Shown here piece by piece: positions 44,792 through 54,053 of a DNA stretch of 64,000 nt. The notes under the pieces were generated by a model. That model did no database searches. It was not told the origin of the DNA and saw only the letters and a list, made by a program, of their open reading frames with translations. A program made the translations under genes and the position numbers. How positions within the stretch are numbered: position 1 is the stretch's first letter; every line of letters starts with the position of its first letter. This DNA is from an uncultured Chthonomonas sp. (lineage in GTDB: Bacteria; Armatimonadota; Chthonomonadetes; Chthonomonadales; Chthonomonadaceae), in contig CAIONQ010000131.1 of the NCBI GenBank assembly GCA_903859705.1, forward strand, positions 1 to 64,000, given 5' to 3'.

Positions 44792-46069
44792 TTGGATAAG
44801 ATCATAATCCGGGGTGGTCTTGCACTGCACGGTGAAGTGCAGATTGGCGGCAGCAAGAACGATACAGTTGCCATCATGGCGGCCGCCCTGCTGGTACCCG
44901 GTAAAACGGTTCTCCACAATGTACCCCGCATCAGTGATGTTAACACTCTCAATGAGATTTTGCGCCTGCTTGGGGCGGAAGTAGCCTTCAGGGAAGACGG
45001 CGCACTTGAGATTGATGCAACCACACTGCGCACATCGGTAGCGCCCCAGGAGTTGGTGCGCCAGATGCGTGCCTCTTTCAACGTGCTTGGCGCGCTTCTC
45101 GCTCGCTTTGGTCATGCATCGGTTGCAATGCCTGGCGGATGCGACATCGGCTCTCGGCCGGTGAACTTCCACGTACGTGGCCTGGAGCAACTCGGCTGTC
45201 ATCTCACCCTGGAACACGGTATATACACGGGTGAGGTAGATCGCTTTCAGGGTGCAAGTATCAATCTGGAGTTCCCAAGTGCCGGCGCAACACAGCACCT
45301 GATGATTGCCGCAGCCAAAGCCAATGGCCGAACAATTATTACAAACTGTGCTGCTGAACCTGAAGTTGTGGACCTGGCGAACTTCCTGAATGCCAGCGGC
45401 GCAAAGATTGAGGGCGCGGGTTCAACACGCATCGTTATTGACGGTGTAGAGGAGATGCACCCGGCTGAGTTTAGCGTTATTCCAGACCGAATGCAGGCTG
45501 GAACCTTCGCGATTGCAGCCGCGATTACAGGCGGCGATGTGCTCATCAAGAACGCGGTTATTGAACACATGCGCCCGGTGTTCGCCAAAATGGAGGAGGC
45601 AGGCGTTACTATCACGCAGGATAAGGCCGGCTGCCGAATACAGCGCACAGGCCGAGTCAATGCGGTTGATATTAAGACCATGCCGCATCCCGGGTTCCCA
45701 ACAGACATGCAGCAGCCCTTTGTGGCGTTGTTATGCCTGGCAGACGGCGTATCTACGGTAACGGAAACCGTTTATGAAAGCCGATTCCGCTATACTACCG
45801 AACTTGTACGCATGGGCGCGGATATTCGAGTTGAGGACCGCACGGCCATTGTCCGCGGAGCAGAACGCCTTACCGGGGCGCCCGTAACCTGCACCGACCT
45901 CCGGGGAGGGGCCGCCGTGGTTGTGGCGGGCCTGGCCGCGGAGGGTGAAACGGTTATAGATAACCTGCATCACCTCGATCGGGGCTACGAAGGCATAGTA
46001 GACCACCTCAAAGCCCTTGGCGCGGATGTTACCCGCACTGGCACAGAAACGACTACGGTTTCTGTTTGA
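44792..46069 (+). CDS. murA: UDP-N-acetylglucosamine 1-carboxyvinyltransferase
   Basis: Start is a TTG at 44792, giving the family opening (M)DKIIIRGGLALHGEVQIGGSKN. The AGGAAGG site is 10 bases upstream; an earlier TTG at 44756 would add 12 unlikely residues. 425 residues. Lys 22 in GGSKN and the catalytic Cys 117 in MPGGCDIGSRPVN match the E. coli positions (Lys 22, Cys 115). The Cys rather than Asp predicts sensitivity to fosfomycin. It makes the first committed step of peptidoglycan synthesis. mreB follows 49 bases later. Confidence 0.97.
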   Translation: MDKIIIRGGLALHGEVQIGGSKNDTVAIMAAALLVPGKTVLHNVPRISDVNTLNEILRLLGAEVAFREDGALEIDATTLRTSVAPQELVRQMRASFNVLGALLARFGHASVAMPGGCDIGSRPVNFHVRGLEQLGCHLTLEHGIYTGEVDRFQGASINLEFPSAGATQHLMIAAAKANGRTIITNCAAEPEVVDLANFLNASGAKIEGAGSTRIVIDGVEEMHPAEFSVIPDRMQAGTFAIAAAITGGDVLIKNAVIEHMRPVFAKMEEAGVTITQDKAGCRIQRTGRVNAVDIKTMPHPGFPTDMQQPFVALLCLADGVSTVTETVYESRFRYTTELVRMGADIRVEDRTAIVRGAERLTGAPVTCTDLRGGAAVVVAGLAAEGETVIDNLHHLDRGYEGIVDHLKALGADVTRTGTETTTVSV

Positions 46070-46118
46070 TCTCTTTTTCTTGCGAGCATTCGCACAGAGC
46101 GAAGTTTAGGAGGGCTGC

Positions 46119-47123
46119 GTGTTCAGCTTAGTGCCGGAACTCGGGGTAGACCTGGGAACGGCGAATATTCTTGTTTATGTCAAAGACAAGGGAATTGTGC
46201 TGCGCGAACCATCTGTGGTTGCGATTAATAAGCACAGCAAAAGAATACTTGCTGTAGGAGAAGAAGCACGCCTGATGCTCGGCCGTACACCGGGCGACAT
46301 CGTTGCTATCCGCCCAATGAGCGATGGTGTTATCGCAGACTACACTACTACCAAGAAGATGCTTGAGTACCTGTTTCATAAGGTAGTTGGTAAGAAGCGC
46401 ATCTTCAAACCACGTGTTCTGGTTTGTGTGCCATCTCAGGTTACAAGTGTAGAGCGGCGAGCTGTACGGCAAGCAGCCCTGGAAGCTGGCGCCAGCGAAG
46501 CACAAACTATTGAAGAGCCTATGGCGGCTGCAATTGGCGCGGGCCTACCCATTAACGCACCCGGCGGCAATATGGTGGTGGATATTGGTGGTGGAACCAC
46601 CGATATCGCTGTTATATCGTTGGAAGGTATTGTGGCAAGCGAGAGCCTGCGTGTTGCGGGCAACCGGATAGATGAGGTGATTGTACGCCACGTTAAAACG
46701 GCCTTTAACCTGATGATTGGCGACCGCACTGCGGAAGAGATTAAGGTTAAAATTGGCTCTGCATACCCGCTGGATGAAGAGCTGTGCCTCTCAGTTCGCG
46801 GTAGAGATATGCTTGCCGGCCTGCCCAAAACTGTGGAAGTGCGCTCCGAGGATATCCGAGAAGCACTGATGGAACCGATTACAGCCATTGTTGAGAAGGT
46901 TAAGCGGGTTTTGGAACAGACACCGCCCGAGCTCTCAGCAGACATTATCGACCGCGGGATTGTTCTCACCGGCGGTGGTGCTATGCTCCGTGGGCTGGAT
47001 CGGCTCATCTCTGCCGCAACAGGCATCCCCGTTTATGTAGCAGACGATCCACTATCTTGCGTGGCAATTGGAACCGGACGAGCGCTAAATGAGTATCGTG
47101 CAATAAGAGAGAGCGAATACTGA
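46119..47123 (+). CDS. mreB: rod-shape-determining protein MreB
   Basis: GTG start at 46119 after TAGGAGGGCTGC; 334 residues. Actin-fold motifs: ELGVDLGTANILVYV (phosphate 1), NMVVDIGGGTTDIAVISL (phosphate 2), IVLTGGGAMLRGLDRL (adenosine). MreB forms membrane-bound filaments that steer wall synthesis and cell width, so the cell is likely rod-shaped. mreC and mreD, often next in line, are absent; an SLH protein follows instead. It is probably co-transcribed with murA. Confidence 0.97.
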   Translation: MFSLVPELGVDLGTANILVYVKDKGIVLREPSVVAINKHSKRILAVGEEARLMLGRTPGDIVAIRPMSDGVIADYTTTKKMLEYLFHKVVGKKRIFKPRVLVCVPSQVTSVERRAVRQAALEAGASEAQTIEEPMAAAIGAGLPINAPGGNMVVDIGGGTTDIAVISLEGIVASESLRVAGNRIDEVIVRHVKTAFNLMIGDRTAEEIKVKIGSAYPLDEELCLSVRGRDMLAGLPKTVEVRSEDIREALMEPITAIVEKVKRVLEQTPPELSADIIDRGIVLTGGGAMLRGLDRLISAATGIPVYVADDPLSCVAIGTGRALNEYRAIRESEY

Positions 47124-47173
47124 CTGAACTCGCCTGGCACCCGCCGCAAGTAAAGTCCTGGAGGGGTACTCCG

Positions 47174-47917
47174 ATGAAAGCTGAAAACAACCGAATGAAT
47201 GCTTTTTGCTTGAAAATCGGAGTGCTCTCTGCATTTGCCGCACTCTTTTTAACTGCCAGAACAGAGTGTGCACTGGCACAACTTCCCTCCGATGTGCGCG
47301 CCAACCACTGGGCAGCATCTGCCGTAAAACAGGTTCTGGCCAATCATGTTATGCCAAATGGTTCCGACGGCCAGTTTCATGGCGAAGCACATGTTACACG
47401 GCAGGAAGCCGCCATTGCCCTTGCCACCCTTGCAAAGCAGATTGAAGGCGGCGGCTGGCATCTGGAAACTGCGAAGCCCCTTCCAGATAAGGTTGCTAAA
47501 GTTCTTAGCCAATCAGATTGGAAAACCCGGAAAGTAACCCGGTATGAAATGGCCTCTGCACTGGCACGCTTCGCTAACTATTTTGTTGCTGCCGTTTCGC
47601 GCCCGCAACCCGGTGCTAAAGACCTCGCGAAATCTAACGCTCTGCCTGAAAAAGTAACCATAGCAATACCGAAAAACGCGCCCGCATACTCTGCCCTGCA
47701 GTATCTGGCAGCTGGCCGTATGATAGGGCCCGGCTCCGATTTGCTGACAGCAAATACCAGCCTTATACAGGCGGCTGCATTAAGCAAAGGGATTGCGCAG
47801 GTGGCCGCAGGCCTGGTGGATAAGATGACGGAGCTCGGGCTGGATTCTTCTGGCAGTACTCCGGATTCCAGTTTCCATAATCGTAAAACGGCCTCCCCTG
47901 CCACGAACAAACCCTGA
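47174..47917 (+). CDS. exported S-layer-homology (SLH) domain protein
   Basis: 247 residues, ATG at 47174 after GGAGGGG. Signal peptide with cleavage near residue 35 (SAFAALFLTARTECALAQ). Right after it comes an SLH unit: PSDVRANHWAASAVKQVLAN, then VMPNGSDGQFHGEAHVTRQE. A second weaker unit (ALQYLAAGRMIGPGSDLL...IQAAALSKGIAQV) follows. SLH domains bind wall polymers or, in diderm lineages with OmpM-like proteins, link the outer membrane to peptidoglycan. There is no beta-barrel here, so it is a small binding protein. It fits its place after murA and mreB. Confidence 0.8.
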   Translation: MKAENNRMNAFCLKIGVLSAFAALFLTARTECALAQLPSDVRANHWAASAVKQVLANHVMPNGSDGQFHGEAHVTRQEAAIALATLAKQIEGGGWHLETAKPLPDKVAKVLSQSDWKTRKVTRYEMASALARFANYFVAAVSRPQPGAKDLAKSNALPEKVTIAIPKNAPAYSALQYLAAGRMIGPGSDLLTANTSLIQAAALSKGIAQVAAGLVDKMTELGLDSSGSTPDSSFHNRKTASPATNKP

Positions 47918-47967
47918 CGCCAGATCAATAATCTCCGGTGCTGATAAATATAACTGGAAGGATTGCC

Positions 47968-48489
47968 ATGTCTCCCGCTCAAGAAGTGCGGTGTGGATGC
48001 CGGAAACGAGCCATAACAGGGCTGCGCTGCCAGCGCTGCGAAACTCCTATCTGCCCGGATTGCTCTAAGCCCGGGGCAGTGGGTTTTTTGTGCCGAAGCT
48101 GCGCAGCGGGTAGTAAATCTCCCCTTTATGATGTAACGCCTGCCCGCCTTTTGGCAGCAGCCGTTACAGGAATTGTAAGTGGTGTGGCAGGTGGTTGGCT
48201 ACTGGCAACCCTGCCCCTTGGCGGATTGTTGATGCTTGTGGGCACCTACTTTTTAGGCAGTATAAGCGGGGAAATGGTTTTGCGGGCTGTAAGCCGAAAG
48301 CGTGGTGTCAGGCTGGAGATAATTGCTGGCTTTACCGTGGGGCTTGGGGTGTTGGCAGGTGGGATATTGCACTCTTCCATGCTAATTGGTATGGAAGATG
48401 CCGGCGTCTCGCTAATGACAAATGGCCTGCCGATTGTGGGTGCTGCAATCGCTGGCTACGGTGCTTTCAGCCGCGTTCGCTTTCTCTGA
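47968..48489 (+). CDS. B-box-type zinc-finger membrane protein
   Basis: 173 residues from the ATG at 47968 (GGAAGG 6 bases upstream). The N-terminal 40 residues have a cysteine array (C-x-C-x(8)-C-x2-C-x4-C-x2-C-x(9)-C-x2-C) typical of a B-box or rhomboid-associated zinc ribbon. Three to four membrane helices follow (LLAAAVTGIVSGVAGGWLLA; LLMLVGTYFLGSISGEMVL; IIAGFTVGLGVLAGGIL; LPIVGAAIAGYGAF). There is no catalytic motif. The cytosolic finger may recruit a partner to the membrane. A strong terminator ends the murA-mreB block. Confidence 0.75.
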   Translation: MSPAQEVRCGCRKRAITGLRCQRCETPICPDCSKPGAVGFLCRSCAAGSKSPLYDVTPARLLAAAVTGIVSGVAGGWLLATLPLGGLLMLVGTYFLGSISGEMVLRAVSRKRGVRLEIIAGFTVGLGVLAGGILHSSMLIGMEDAGVSLMTNGLPIVGAAIAGYGAFSRVRFL

Positions 48490-48508
48490 TTCGCTTCAAT
48501 TCATATCT

Positions 48509-48545
48509 AAACAGGGTTGGCAGATTGTATCTGCCAACCCTGTTT
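48509..48545 (+). terminator. strong terminator after the zinc-finger membrane gene
   Basis: A 17-bp perfect stem (48509-48525 with 48529-48545) has a three-base loop. The right arm ends in GTTT and a T-rich stretch follows. Confidence 0.88.
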
Positions 48546-48584
48546 AGCGTTCGTTTTGGTTTATGAAAACCAGCAGTACAGTTA

Positions 48585-48869
48585 TTACTGGCCGCCAGAG
48601 CCCGGAGAGCCACCGGAACCAGGGGCCCCACCACTCATGCCGCCACTGCTCATTCCGCCGGGCATTGGGTAGCTGCGGCTGCCGCCAGTATGCGGAGATT
48701 GCATGCTGCCATTTGCCATGCCGTGCTCTTTCATTTTTGCTGCCATATCGGTTGGTGTTGGGCCAGTAGCTTTCTTAGCGCCAAGCGCTTTGAAGCCAAT
48801 AATTCCTACTAGTGCAACCACGGCAACCACTACAGCCGCCACAACACCCGGGCCAACGTTCTGTTTCAT
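48585..48869 (-). CDS. small membrane protein with Gly/Met/Ser-rich tail
   Basis: 94 residues, ATG at 48869 with GAGGTGA 8 bases upstream. One N-terminal membrane helix (VVAAVVVAVVALVGIIGFKAL), a short charged part, then a Met/Gly/Ser/Pro-rich tail (PMPGGMSSGGMSGGAPG). The start overlaps the stop of the CRTAC1 gene as ATGA. The helix is close in style to other genes in the region but no family is known. Confidence 0.7.
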   Translation of the reverse strand: MKQNVGPGVVAAVVVAVVALVGIIGFKALGAKKATGPTPTDMAAKMKEHGMANGSMQSPHTGGSRSYPMPGGMSSGGMSGGAPGSGGSPGSGGQ

Positions 48870-50647
48870 TTGCTTTTCACCTCATAGAATGGGGTACGGG
48901 GATCGGGCTTAGAGCCCTGCCCCTCGGTGATTAGGTATTGCCGGTCTGCCTGAAGGTTGTCCGCCCTATCGGTAGAGCCTCCTGGCCAGATGATTTCAAT
49001 GTGTTCTGCCTGGTTTGCTGCACCAAGGCCGAACGTTAACTGGCGCTGGCTCTCGGATAGAAAGCTGCCACCACTGTGTACGTACTGTGACTGTGTAACT
49101 CCGTTCGCAGTCACCTTCACCAGTGCGCCAATGCCATCGCGATTGGCCCTTACGCCTTCGAGGCGAAAGCGTATCCAGTGATTCTGGTTGTTTCTCTGGT
49201 TCCGGTAAAGCCGAAACTGCCCTCCGTTATCCACGAGGGCGATGTCCAGAGAACCATCGTTATCGAAATCTCCAGAGGCGGCACCACGGCCCACCACTTT
49301 ATCGGTGAGGCCCAGTTTTTCGCCAATCTCTGTGAAGCCGGTACCCTTCTGGTTATGAAACACCATAGGGCGCTCTTTAAACGAGAGCATTGAGTTGTAA
49401 GTGGCCACTACATCATCGATGTACCCATCTGCAGTGAATGCATCCTGGTATCCATCCAGATCATAATCGAAGAAGAAAAGGCCAAATGTAAGGTACGGCA
49501 GACTCGGGCCAGCCAGCCCTGCCTGATGTGAGTTATCTGTAAACAGCACATCGGGCCCGGCGGGCCCATCGCGCTCAAACAGAGAGAGCCCTTCACCGGC
49601 AAAGTTACCTATCAATATAGAGAACTTGCCGTTATTGCGCCAATCTGCCACGTCAATGCCCATACCCGCTTTGTAGTGGCCAACTTCACCGGTGGCAATG
49701 CCAGATTCCACACCCTTTTCGGCGAAGTGCTTGCCACCCTCATTCATCAGCAAGAAGTTAGCCCACGTATCGTTTGTAATGGCGATATCTATAAAGCCAT
49801 CGCCATTAAAATCGGCAATACCAATACCGAAAGATTTGCCGAGGGCAATATCGAGGAGGCCCATTTCGCGGGTTACATCCTTAAAACGCCCATTGCCTTC
49901 GTTATGGTACAGAGTTAAATGGGAGCCTTCAAATGTGTTGGGTGGGCAGTATCCGCGTATGCCATTGTGCCCACACCACTGGTTAAGTTCCGGGCTCCAT
50001 TTAACGTACTGGCACACCAGCAGATCCAGCTTGCCATCGTTGTCGTAATCTATCCAGCCTGCTGTGGCGCTCCATTTCCACTTTAGCGGAAGGTTGGCTA
50101 CAGGCTTCCCCTCCACACCTGCCGTGGGAGTAACATCGGTAAATGTGCCGTTGCCATTGTTATGGTAAAGGTGGTTGGCCCCGATGGCAGTAATGTACAG
50201 ATCCTCAAAGCCATCATTATCGTAGTCGCCTACCGCCACTCCCATTCCGTACATTTCAACTGCAAGCCCGGCCTGGCTGGTAACATCGGTAAACGTGCCA
50301 TTCTTGTTGTTATGATAAAGATGCATGGTGGTGTGGCGAGGCTTATCACCTGGCCAATTTGTGCCGTTTACAATAAGCACATCCTGCCAACCATCGTTAT
50401 CATAATCCAGAAAGGCAACGCCAGAACCTACTGTTTCCGGCATGTTCTTCTTGCCTGCGGCACCATTCTCATGGGTGAAGTTAATCCCAACAGACTGGGA
50501 TACTTCTTTAAACGTTACACTTAACGCAGTATCTGCTGCGGTGCCGTTACCCGGTTTTTGTTCCGCGGATTGGCGATGCGTACAGCCTGCAAATAGCATT
50601 AGCAGCACAGGTAGCAGTATCGCCTTGTTATAATTAGAGCAGCTCAT
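48866..50647 (-). CDS. CRTAC1-family (FG-GAP/VCBS, ASPIC/UnbV) lipoprotein
   Basis: 593 residues with a lipobox (LLPVLLMLFAGC, Cys 22). Seven or so FG-GAP or VCBS propeller repeats are visible through DYDNDG-type calcium loops: LDYDNDGWQDVLIVNG, DYDNDGFEDLYITAIG, YDNDGKLDLLVCQY, DFNGDGFIDIAITND, DYDLDGYQDAFTADG, DFDNDGSLDIALVDNG. The ASPIC/UnbV end (WIRFRLEGVRANRDGIGALVKVTANG...IEIIWPGGSTDR) closes it. Such proteins are surface-exposed, calcium-binding and of unknown substrate. It is preceded at 28 bases by the TPR gene and overlaps the small membrane gene after it. Confidence 0.9.
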   Translation of the reverse strand: MSCSNYNKAILLPVLLMLFAGCTHRQSAEQKPGNGTAADTALSVTFKEVSQSVGINFTHENGAAGKKNMPETVGSGVAFLDYDNDGWQDVLIVNGTNWPGDKPRHTTMHLYHNNKNGTFTDVTSQAGLAVEMYGMGVAVGDYDNDGFEDLYITAIGANHLYHNNGNGTFTDVTPTAGVEGKPVANLPLKWKWSATAGWIDYDNDGKLDLLVCQYVKWSPELNQWCGHNGIRGYCPPNTFEGSHLTLYHNEGNGRFKDVTREMGLLDIALGKSFGIGIADFNGDGFIDIAITNDTWANFLLMNEGGKHFAEKGVESGIATGEVGHYKAGMGIDVADWRNNGKFSILIGNFAGEGLSLFERDGPAGPDVLFTDNSHQAGLAGPSLPYLTFGLFFFDYDLDGYQDAFTADGYIDDVVATYNSMLSFKERPMVFHNQKGTGFTEIGEKLGLTDKVVGRGAASGDFDNDGSLDIALVDNGGQFRLYRNQRNNQNHWIRFRLEGVRANRDGIGALVKVTANGVTQSQYVHSGGSFLSESQRQLTFGLGAANQAEHIEIIWPGGSTDRADNLQADRQYLITEGQGSKPDPRTPFYEVKSK

Positions 50648-50675
50648 AGAGATCGATTAGTTCTTGCCGGTGGCG

Positions 50676-52637
50676 CTACTCTGGCGCCTGGCCAAGCAGC
50701 CCTTCCAGCTTCTTTATCTTAGCTTTGGTATCAGCACTGCCAGGTTGCAGGGTGAGTGCTTGCCGGTAGTAAAGCATAGCATCTGAGTAGTTGCCAGATT
50801 GCTCAAGAAACTCGCCCATTGCCTTCTGGGCAGATGGATCCTTCTTCCGCGCACGAGATTGCGTTGCCAGGGTTTTCTGTTTGAGATCGAAATCCACATA
50901 CTTGTGGTAGAGCTCAAACATGCGGTCGCTACCCTGCTTGTTTCCCATCTTCGCGTAAACTCGCCCAAGTTCCTGGTAAGTGGCGCCATCTCCTGGTAAT
51001 AGATCCAGCGCATGCTCAAGGCTTCGTGCGGCTCGCCGAAGGTCTCCCTTTGCGGCATATGCAATGCCAATTCGCTGATATCCGATGACTTCATACCGAT
51101 CGAGTTTCATCACGGTCTTAAATTCATCTATCGCCTTATCCAGGCGGCCACCTTCATTGCGGCGCTCCATGTAAAGCTCACCAAGAGTGGCATGGTAGGA
51201 AACCGAGGCAGGTTTGAGTTTGATAGCTTCCTGAATGTAGGTTTCTGCCAGGTCTCTCATTCCCTGCTTATCGGCAACATCGCTGAGTTGCTTGTAGATC
51301 GTTGCCGAATTCTTCGGGTTCTTCGTTAGCGCTCGCTTCAGCAGGCGGTTCTGTTCATCCGGAAGATCTGCCGAACCATAGGCACCCGCCATGGTAACAT
51401 CATCTTCTGCAGTTGCGGATGCAGTAACATCCTGCATAGCAGCAACATAGTCCTTCATGCGGTTCATATCACGGTAGGCGGCGGCCTCGGCAGCTCGTGC
51501 TCGGCGCTTCCACTCCGGATCCTGTTTCGCTTCGCCTGCGTATTTCAGCTGCGCAGTAAAGTCTTCCCGCGCGGCAGCGGCAACGCTGCGCCAATATGCC
51601 GCGGCAGATTTCTTGCCCAGCTTCTCATACGCAAATGCGGTTGCAGCAGCGGCACCGGCATCGCTCAAATCGGAAAGTGCAATCTTTTGCAGCGCAATAA
51701 CACAGTGCGTGTAGTCTTTTCGCCTATCATAGGCTTCGGCAAGCCGTGAGTAAGCGTTCATCATCGATGGATCCAGCGCCAGGCATTTCTGCCACTGCAC
51801 CATGGCATCTGGCTCACGGCCTGCGGCGATCAGTGCCATTCCATAGGAGTAGTGGATGGCAACCTCAGTGGGAGCGATCGAGAGAGCCTTCTCCAGGCGC
51901 TTTATTGCTTCAGGATACTGTTTGCGTGATACAAGGATCTCACCAGATACAGCATAGCCCTCCGGGCGATCTGGTGCAACTCGCATCAGGTCTTCCGCCA
52001 TCTTCATGGCGTGATCAAGATCTGCCTCGCTCAAGAAATAATAAAGCAGTTGCTCTATAGAGGCAATGCCTGTGGCGGATCCATCGCTATCCAGGCCAGG
52101 ATGCCTGTTTAGAAAGCCCACCATAACTTCAGACGCTTCTTTGCGTCGATTTTCAGCATCGTAAACATCAGCAAGCTGTCCTGCGGCCTTAATACTGTCT
52201 GGCAGCAAACGAACAGCTTTTTCCATCTCTGTTCGGGCTTCATCAAAATGCCCCAGGAAAACGAGAGCCCGCCCCATTGGCAACAGAAATTCTGTTTCGT
52301 TCGCGCCGAGTGCTCGCGCAGAAGAGAACCTACGAACCGAATCCGTGTAGTACCCTGCCACAACATCAAGTTTACCGAGTTCAACATAGGCCTCAACATC
52401 GGATGGATCATGCTCAGCGCGATCCGACCAATACTTCATCTTAACCTGTAAAGAAGCTTTTGCCGGTGGAAGAGGAGGGCGAGACAACAGTATGCGGCGA
52501 GTAATTGGCAGGGCGATGGCAGCAACGCCAAGCACCGCTAGGAGTGGAATAAGGCGCCTGCTTTGTGAAGGCGCTCCCTTCGTTTCCCCGGTGCCTCCTG
52601 CCGATTGGCCGGCCCGAGGGCTGGAGTTGGAGCTCAT
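50676..52637 (-). CDS. membrane-anchored TPR protein
   Basis: 653 residues. After a Ser/Gly-rich start there is one membrane helix (LIPLLAVLGVAAIALPITRRIL, about 29-50). The rest is at least twelve TPR units, for example VEAYVELGKLDVVAGYYTDSVRRF, PEGYAVSGEILVSRKQYPEAIKRLEKAL, MNAYSRLAEAYDRRKDYTHC and DAMLYYRQALTLQPGS. It is a protein-assembly scaffold outside the cytoplasm. The pairing with a CRTAC1 protein is common in Planctomycetota- and Armatimonadota-like genomes. The weak ribosome site is CAGGTTG. Confidence 0.88.
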   Translation of the reverse strand: MSSNSSPRAGQSAGGTGETKGAPSQSRRLIPLLAVLGVAAIALPITRRILLSRPPLPPAKASLQVKMKYWSDRAEHDPSDVEAYVELGKLDVVAGYYTDSVRRFSSARALGANETEFLLPMGRALVFLGHFDEARTEMEKAVRLLPDSIKAAGQLADVYDAENRRKEASEVMVGFLNRHPGLDSDGSATGIASIEQLLYYFLSEADLDHAMKMAEDLMRVAPDRPEGYAVSGEILVSRKQYPEAIKRLEKALSIAPTEVAIHYSYGMALIAAGREPDAMVQWQKCLALDPSMMNAYSRLAEAYDRRKDYTHCVIALQKIALSDLSDAGAAAATAFAYEKLGKKSAAAYWRSVAAAAREDFTAQLKYAGEAKQDPEWKRRARAAEAAAYRDMNRMKDYVAAMQDVTASATAEDDVTMAGAYGSADLPDEQNRLLKRALTKNPKNSATIYKQLSDVADKQGMRDLAETYIQEAIKLKPASVSYHATLGELYMERRNEGGRLDKAIDEFKTVMKLDRYEVIGYQRIGIAYAAKGDLRRAARSLEHALDLLPGDGATYQELGRVYAKMGNKQGSDRMFELYHKYVDFDLKQKTLATQSRARKKDPSAQKAMGEFLEQSGNYSDAMLYYRQALTLQPGSADTKAKIKKLEGLLGQAPE

Positions 52638-52696
52638 AAGTACAACCTGTTAAACTGCGGAATACAAAATAGGGAGAAACGGATTAGATAAACATT

Positions 52697-52743
52697 AAAA
52701 AAAGTCCCTCGCTATCGCCACAGATAGTGCGACGAAAGCGAGG
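52697..52743 (-). terminator. terminator of the pseudopilin gene
   Basis: On the minus strand CCTCGCT (52743-52737) pairs with AGCGAGG (52713-52707), with further inner pairing. A run of seven T (52703-52697) follows shortly after. Confidence 0.88.
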
Positions 52744-52760
52744 AACTTAATTTTGCGTAA

Positions 52761-53618
52761 TTACTGACCGCCGAGGTTTGCGCCGCGGACGCCGACCTGA
52801 CCGAAGTGATCGTTCGGGCCGTTCCACTGCGGTTTCTGGTTTCGGTTGAGCCAGTACTGGCTGAGCTTAATGGCCTTGGCGTGGCCATCAAAGAAGGTTA
52901 CGTTGCACATGCCGGAGTGGCGCGGGTAGGGCATCGGATAGCTATCCGAACCGCCGCCCCAGTTGGCGCGATCTTCGTTGAAGAAGTTGCCGCCGGTAGA
53001 CATGCTGGTGTACTTGGCCTTCTGATTGTCCGGGTCAGCGTCAAACTCCAGGTAACCCTGGCGTCCGCCGTCCCATGCCTGCCAGCCACCCGTGGTGCCA
53101 GCATCATAAACAGAACCGGCATCAGCAAAGTGAACAGAGAAAGCTGGTGAATTGATCTGCGAAAGGCGGACCGTACCAGTGTCCCATGCAGACATCATGT
53201 CGTTCTCGCAGAGGGTGCCGCCAACGCGGTGATTCTGCGGATCGTTCGGCCAGTTCGGGCCGCCATCTGTTGGGGCATCCGGGCAGGTGGTTATATTGTA
53301 GTTCTTGAGATAAGGCTGAATGCGCTCCGGCCAGAAGCGAACCCAATCACGAACCTGACCGTTGTAGCTGCCTACATCACCATCGGTGAGGTTAAGCCAT
53401 TCTGGCAGTACCTGCTCGTCATAGTCCTGTGAATACATGAGTGAACCGGTACCGCACTCTTTCAGGTTAGACAAACAGGATATTGCCCTGGCCTTCTCAC
53501 GGGCCTGTGCGAACACAGGGAAGAGAATTGCAGCAAGTATCGCAATAATTGCGATCACCACGAGGAGCTCGATAAGAGTAAAACCCGAGGCTTTCCCGCG
53601 CGGAGTGTGTTGCTTCAT
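52761..53618 (-). CDS. DUF1559-type pseudopilin with H-X9-DG motif
   Basis: 285 residues from the ATG at 53618 (AAGGAG 9 bases upstream). The prepilin signal is [19 protein letters not shown], with cleavage after Gly 12 and Glu at mature position 5. [20 protein letters not shown] follows, a strong Armatimonadota-style signature. The C-terminal part has [12 protein letters not shown] (the H-X9-DG motif). Such proteins are made in many copies per genome and build type II/IV pilin-like surface structures. Strong own promoter (53742-53771) and terminator; the gene is probably highly expressed. Confidence 0.93.
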   Translation of the reverse strand: MKQHTPRGKASGFTLIELLVVIAIIAILAAILFPVFAQAREKARAISCLSNLKECGTGSLMYSQDYDEQVLPEWLNLTDGDVGSYNGQVRDWVRFWPERIQPYLKNYNITTCPDAPTDGGPNWPNDPQNHRVGGTLCENDMMSAWDTGTVRLSQINSPAFSVHFADAGSVYDAGTTGGWQAWDGGRQGYLEFDADPDNQKAKYTSMSTGGNFFNEDRANWGGGSDSYPMPYPRHSGMCNVTFFDGHAKAIKLSQYWLNRNQKPQWNGPNDHFGQVGVRGANLGGQ

Positions 53619-53741
53619 TGGCACAGTCTCCTTGAACAATCTATCGTTGTTCTCTCGTCGGACATCAGAACCATCCAGCCCAAACCATCCGGAGTAGACA
53701 GGAGTGCCTTTGGAATGGAAGGAAGATAGGATAGCAAGACA

Positions 53742-53771
53742 ATTATAAAAGAACTTTAATCTTAATGTCAA
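53742..53771 (-). promoter_or_regulatory. sigma-70-type promoter of the pseudopilin gene
   Basis: On the minus strand TTGACA (53771-53766), an 18-base spacer and TATAAT (53747-53742). The start should be near 53735, giving a leader of about 117 bases. Confidence 0.85.
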
Positions 53772-53881
53772 GCAACCAGATAGGGCTGACAATGCAATTT
53801 GTTGGCACAGACCAGGCTATATCTACCCACTTGCGAGTACGAAATCAACAAATGTGCCAGTTAATAGCCACTAATCGCGCG

Positions 53882-53907
53882 CAAAATTGACATTTCTGTC
53901 AATTTTG
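53882..53907. promoter_or_regulatory. perfect 11-bp inverted repeat (CAAAATTGACA/TGTCAATTTTG)
   Basis: Arms 53882-53892 and 53897-53907 with a four-base spacer TTTC. A further overlapping TGTCAA is at 53906-53911, so three half-sites lie together in the 650-base region between the pseudopilin and peroxiredoxin genes. It could be an operator controlling either gene, or a hairpin. Confidence 0.55.
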
Positions 53908-54023
53908 TCAATTCCAGGTGTCATTCTTGCCTGATTACGCTGCAATGTACGTTAAATCTGTCCACAAAGAAACTTATAAATTTTTTATTATTTAATAAGG
54001 TTTTCTAAATAAACTCACGTACA

Positions 54024-54053
54024 TTGACAGGCACCACGGAATCCGAGTAAGAT
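54024..54053 (+). promoter_or_regulatory. possible promoter of the peroxiredoxin gene
   Basis: TTGACA (54024-54029), an 18-base spacer and TAAGAT (54048-54053), a weaker -10. This gives a leader of about 210 bases. The region 53619-54271 otherwise holds no gene. Confidence 0.5.

Noticed and set aside
48585-48869. CRISPR or tandem repeat suggested by repeated GGC/CCG tracts
   Set aside because: The repetition comes from Gly/Ser/Pro codons in a protein tail; no spacer-repeat structure.
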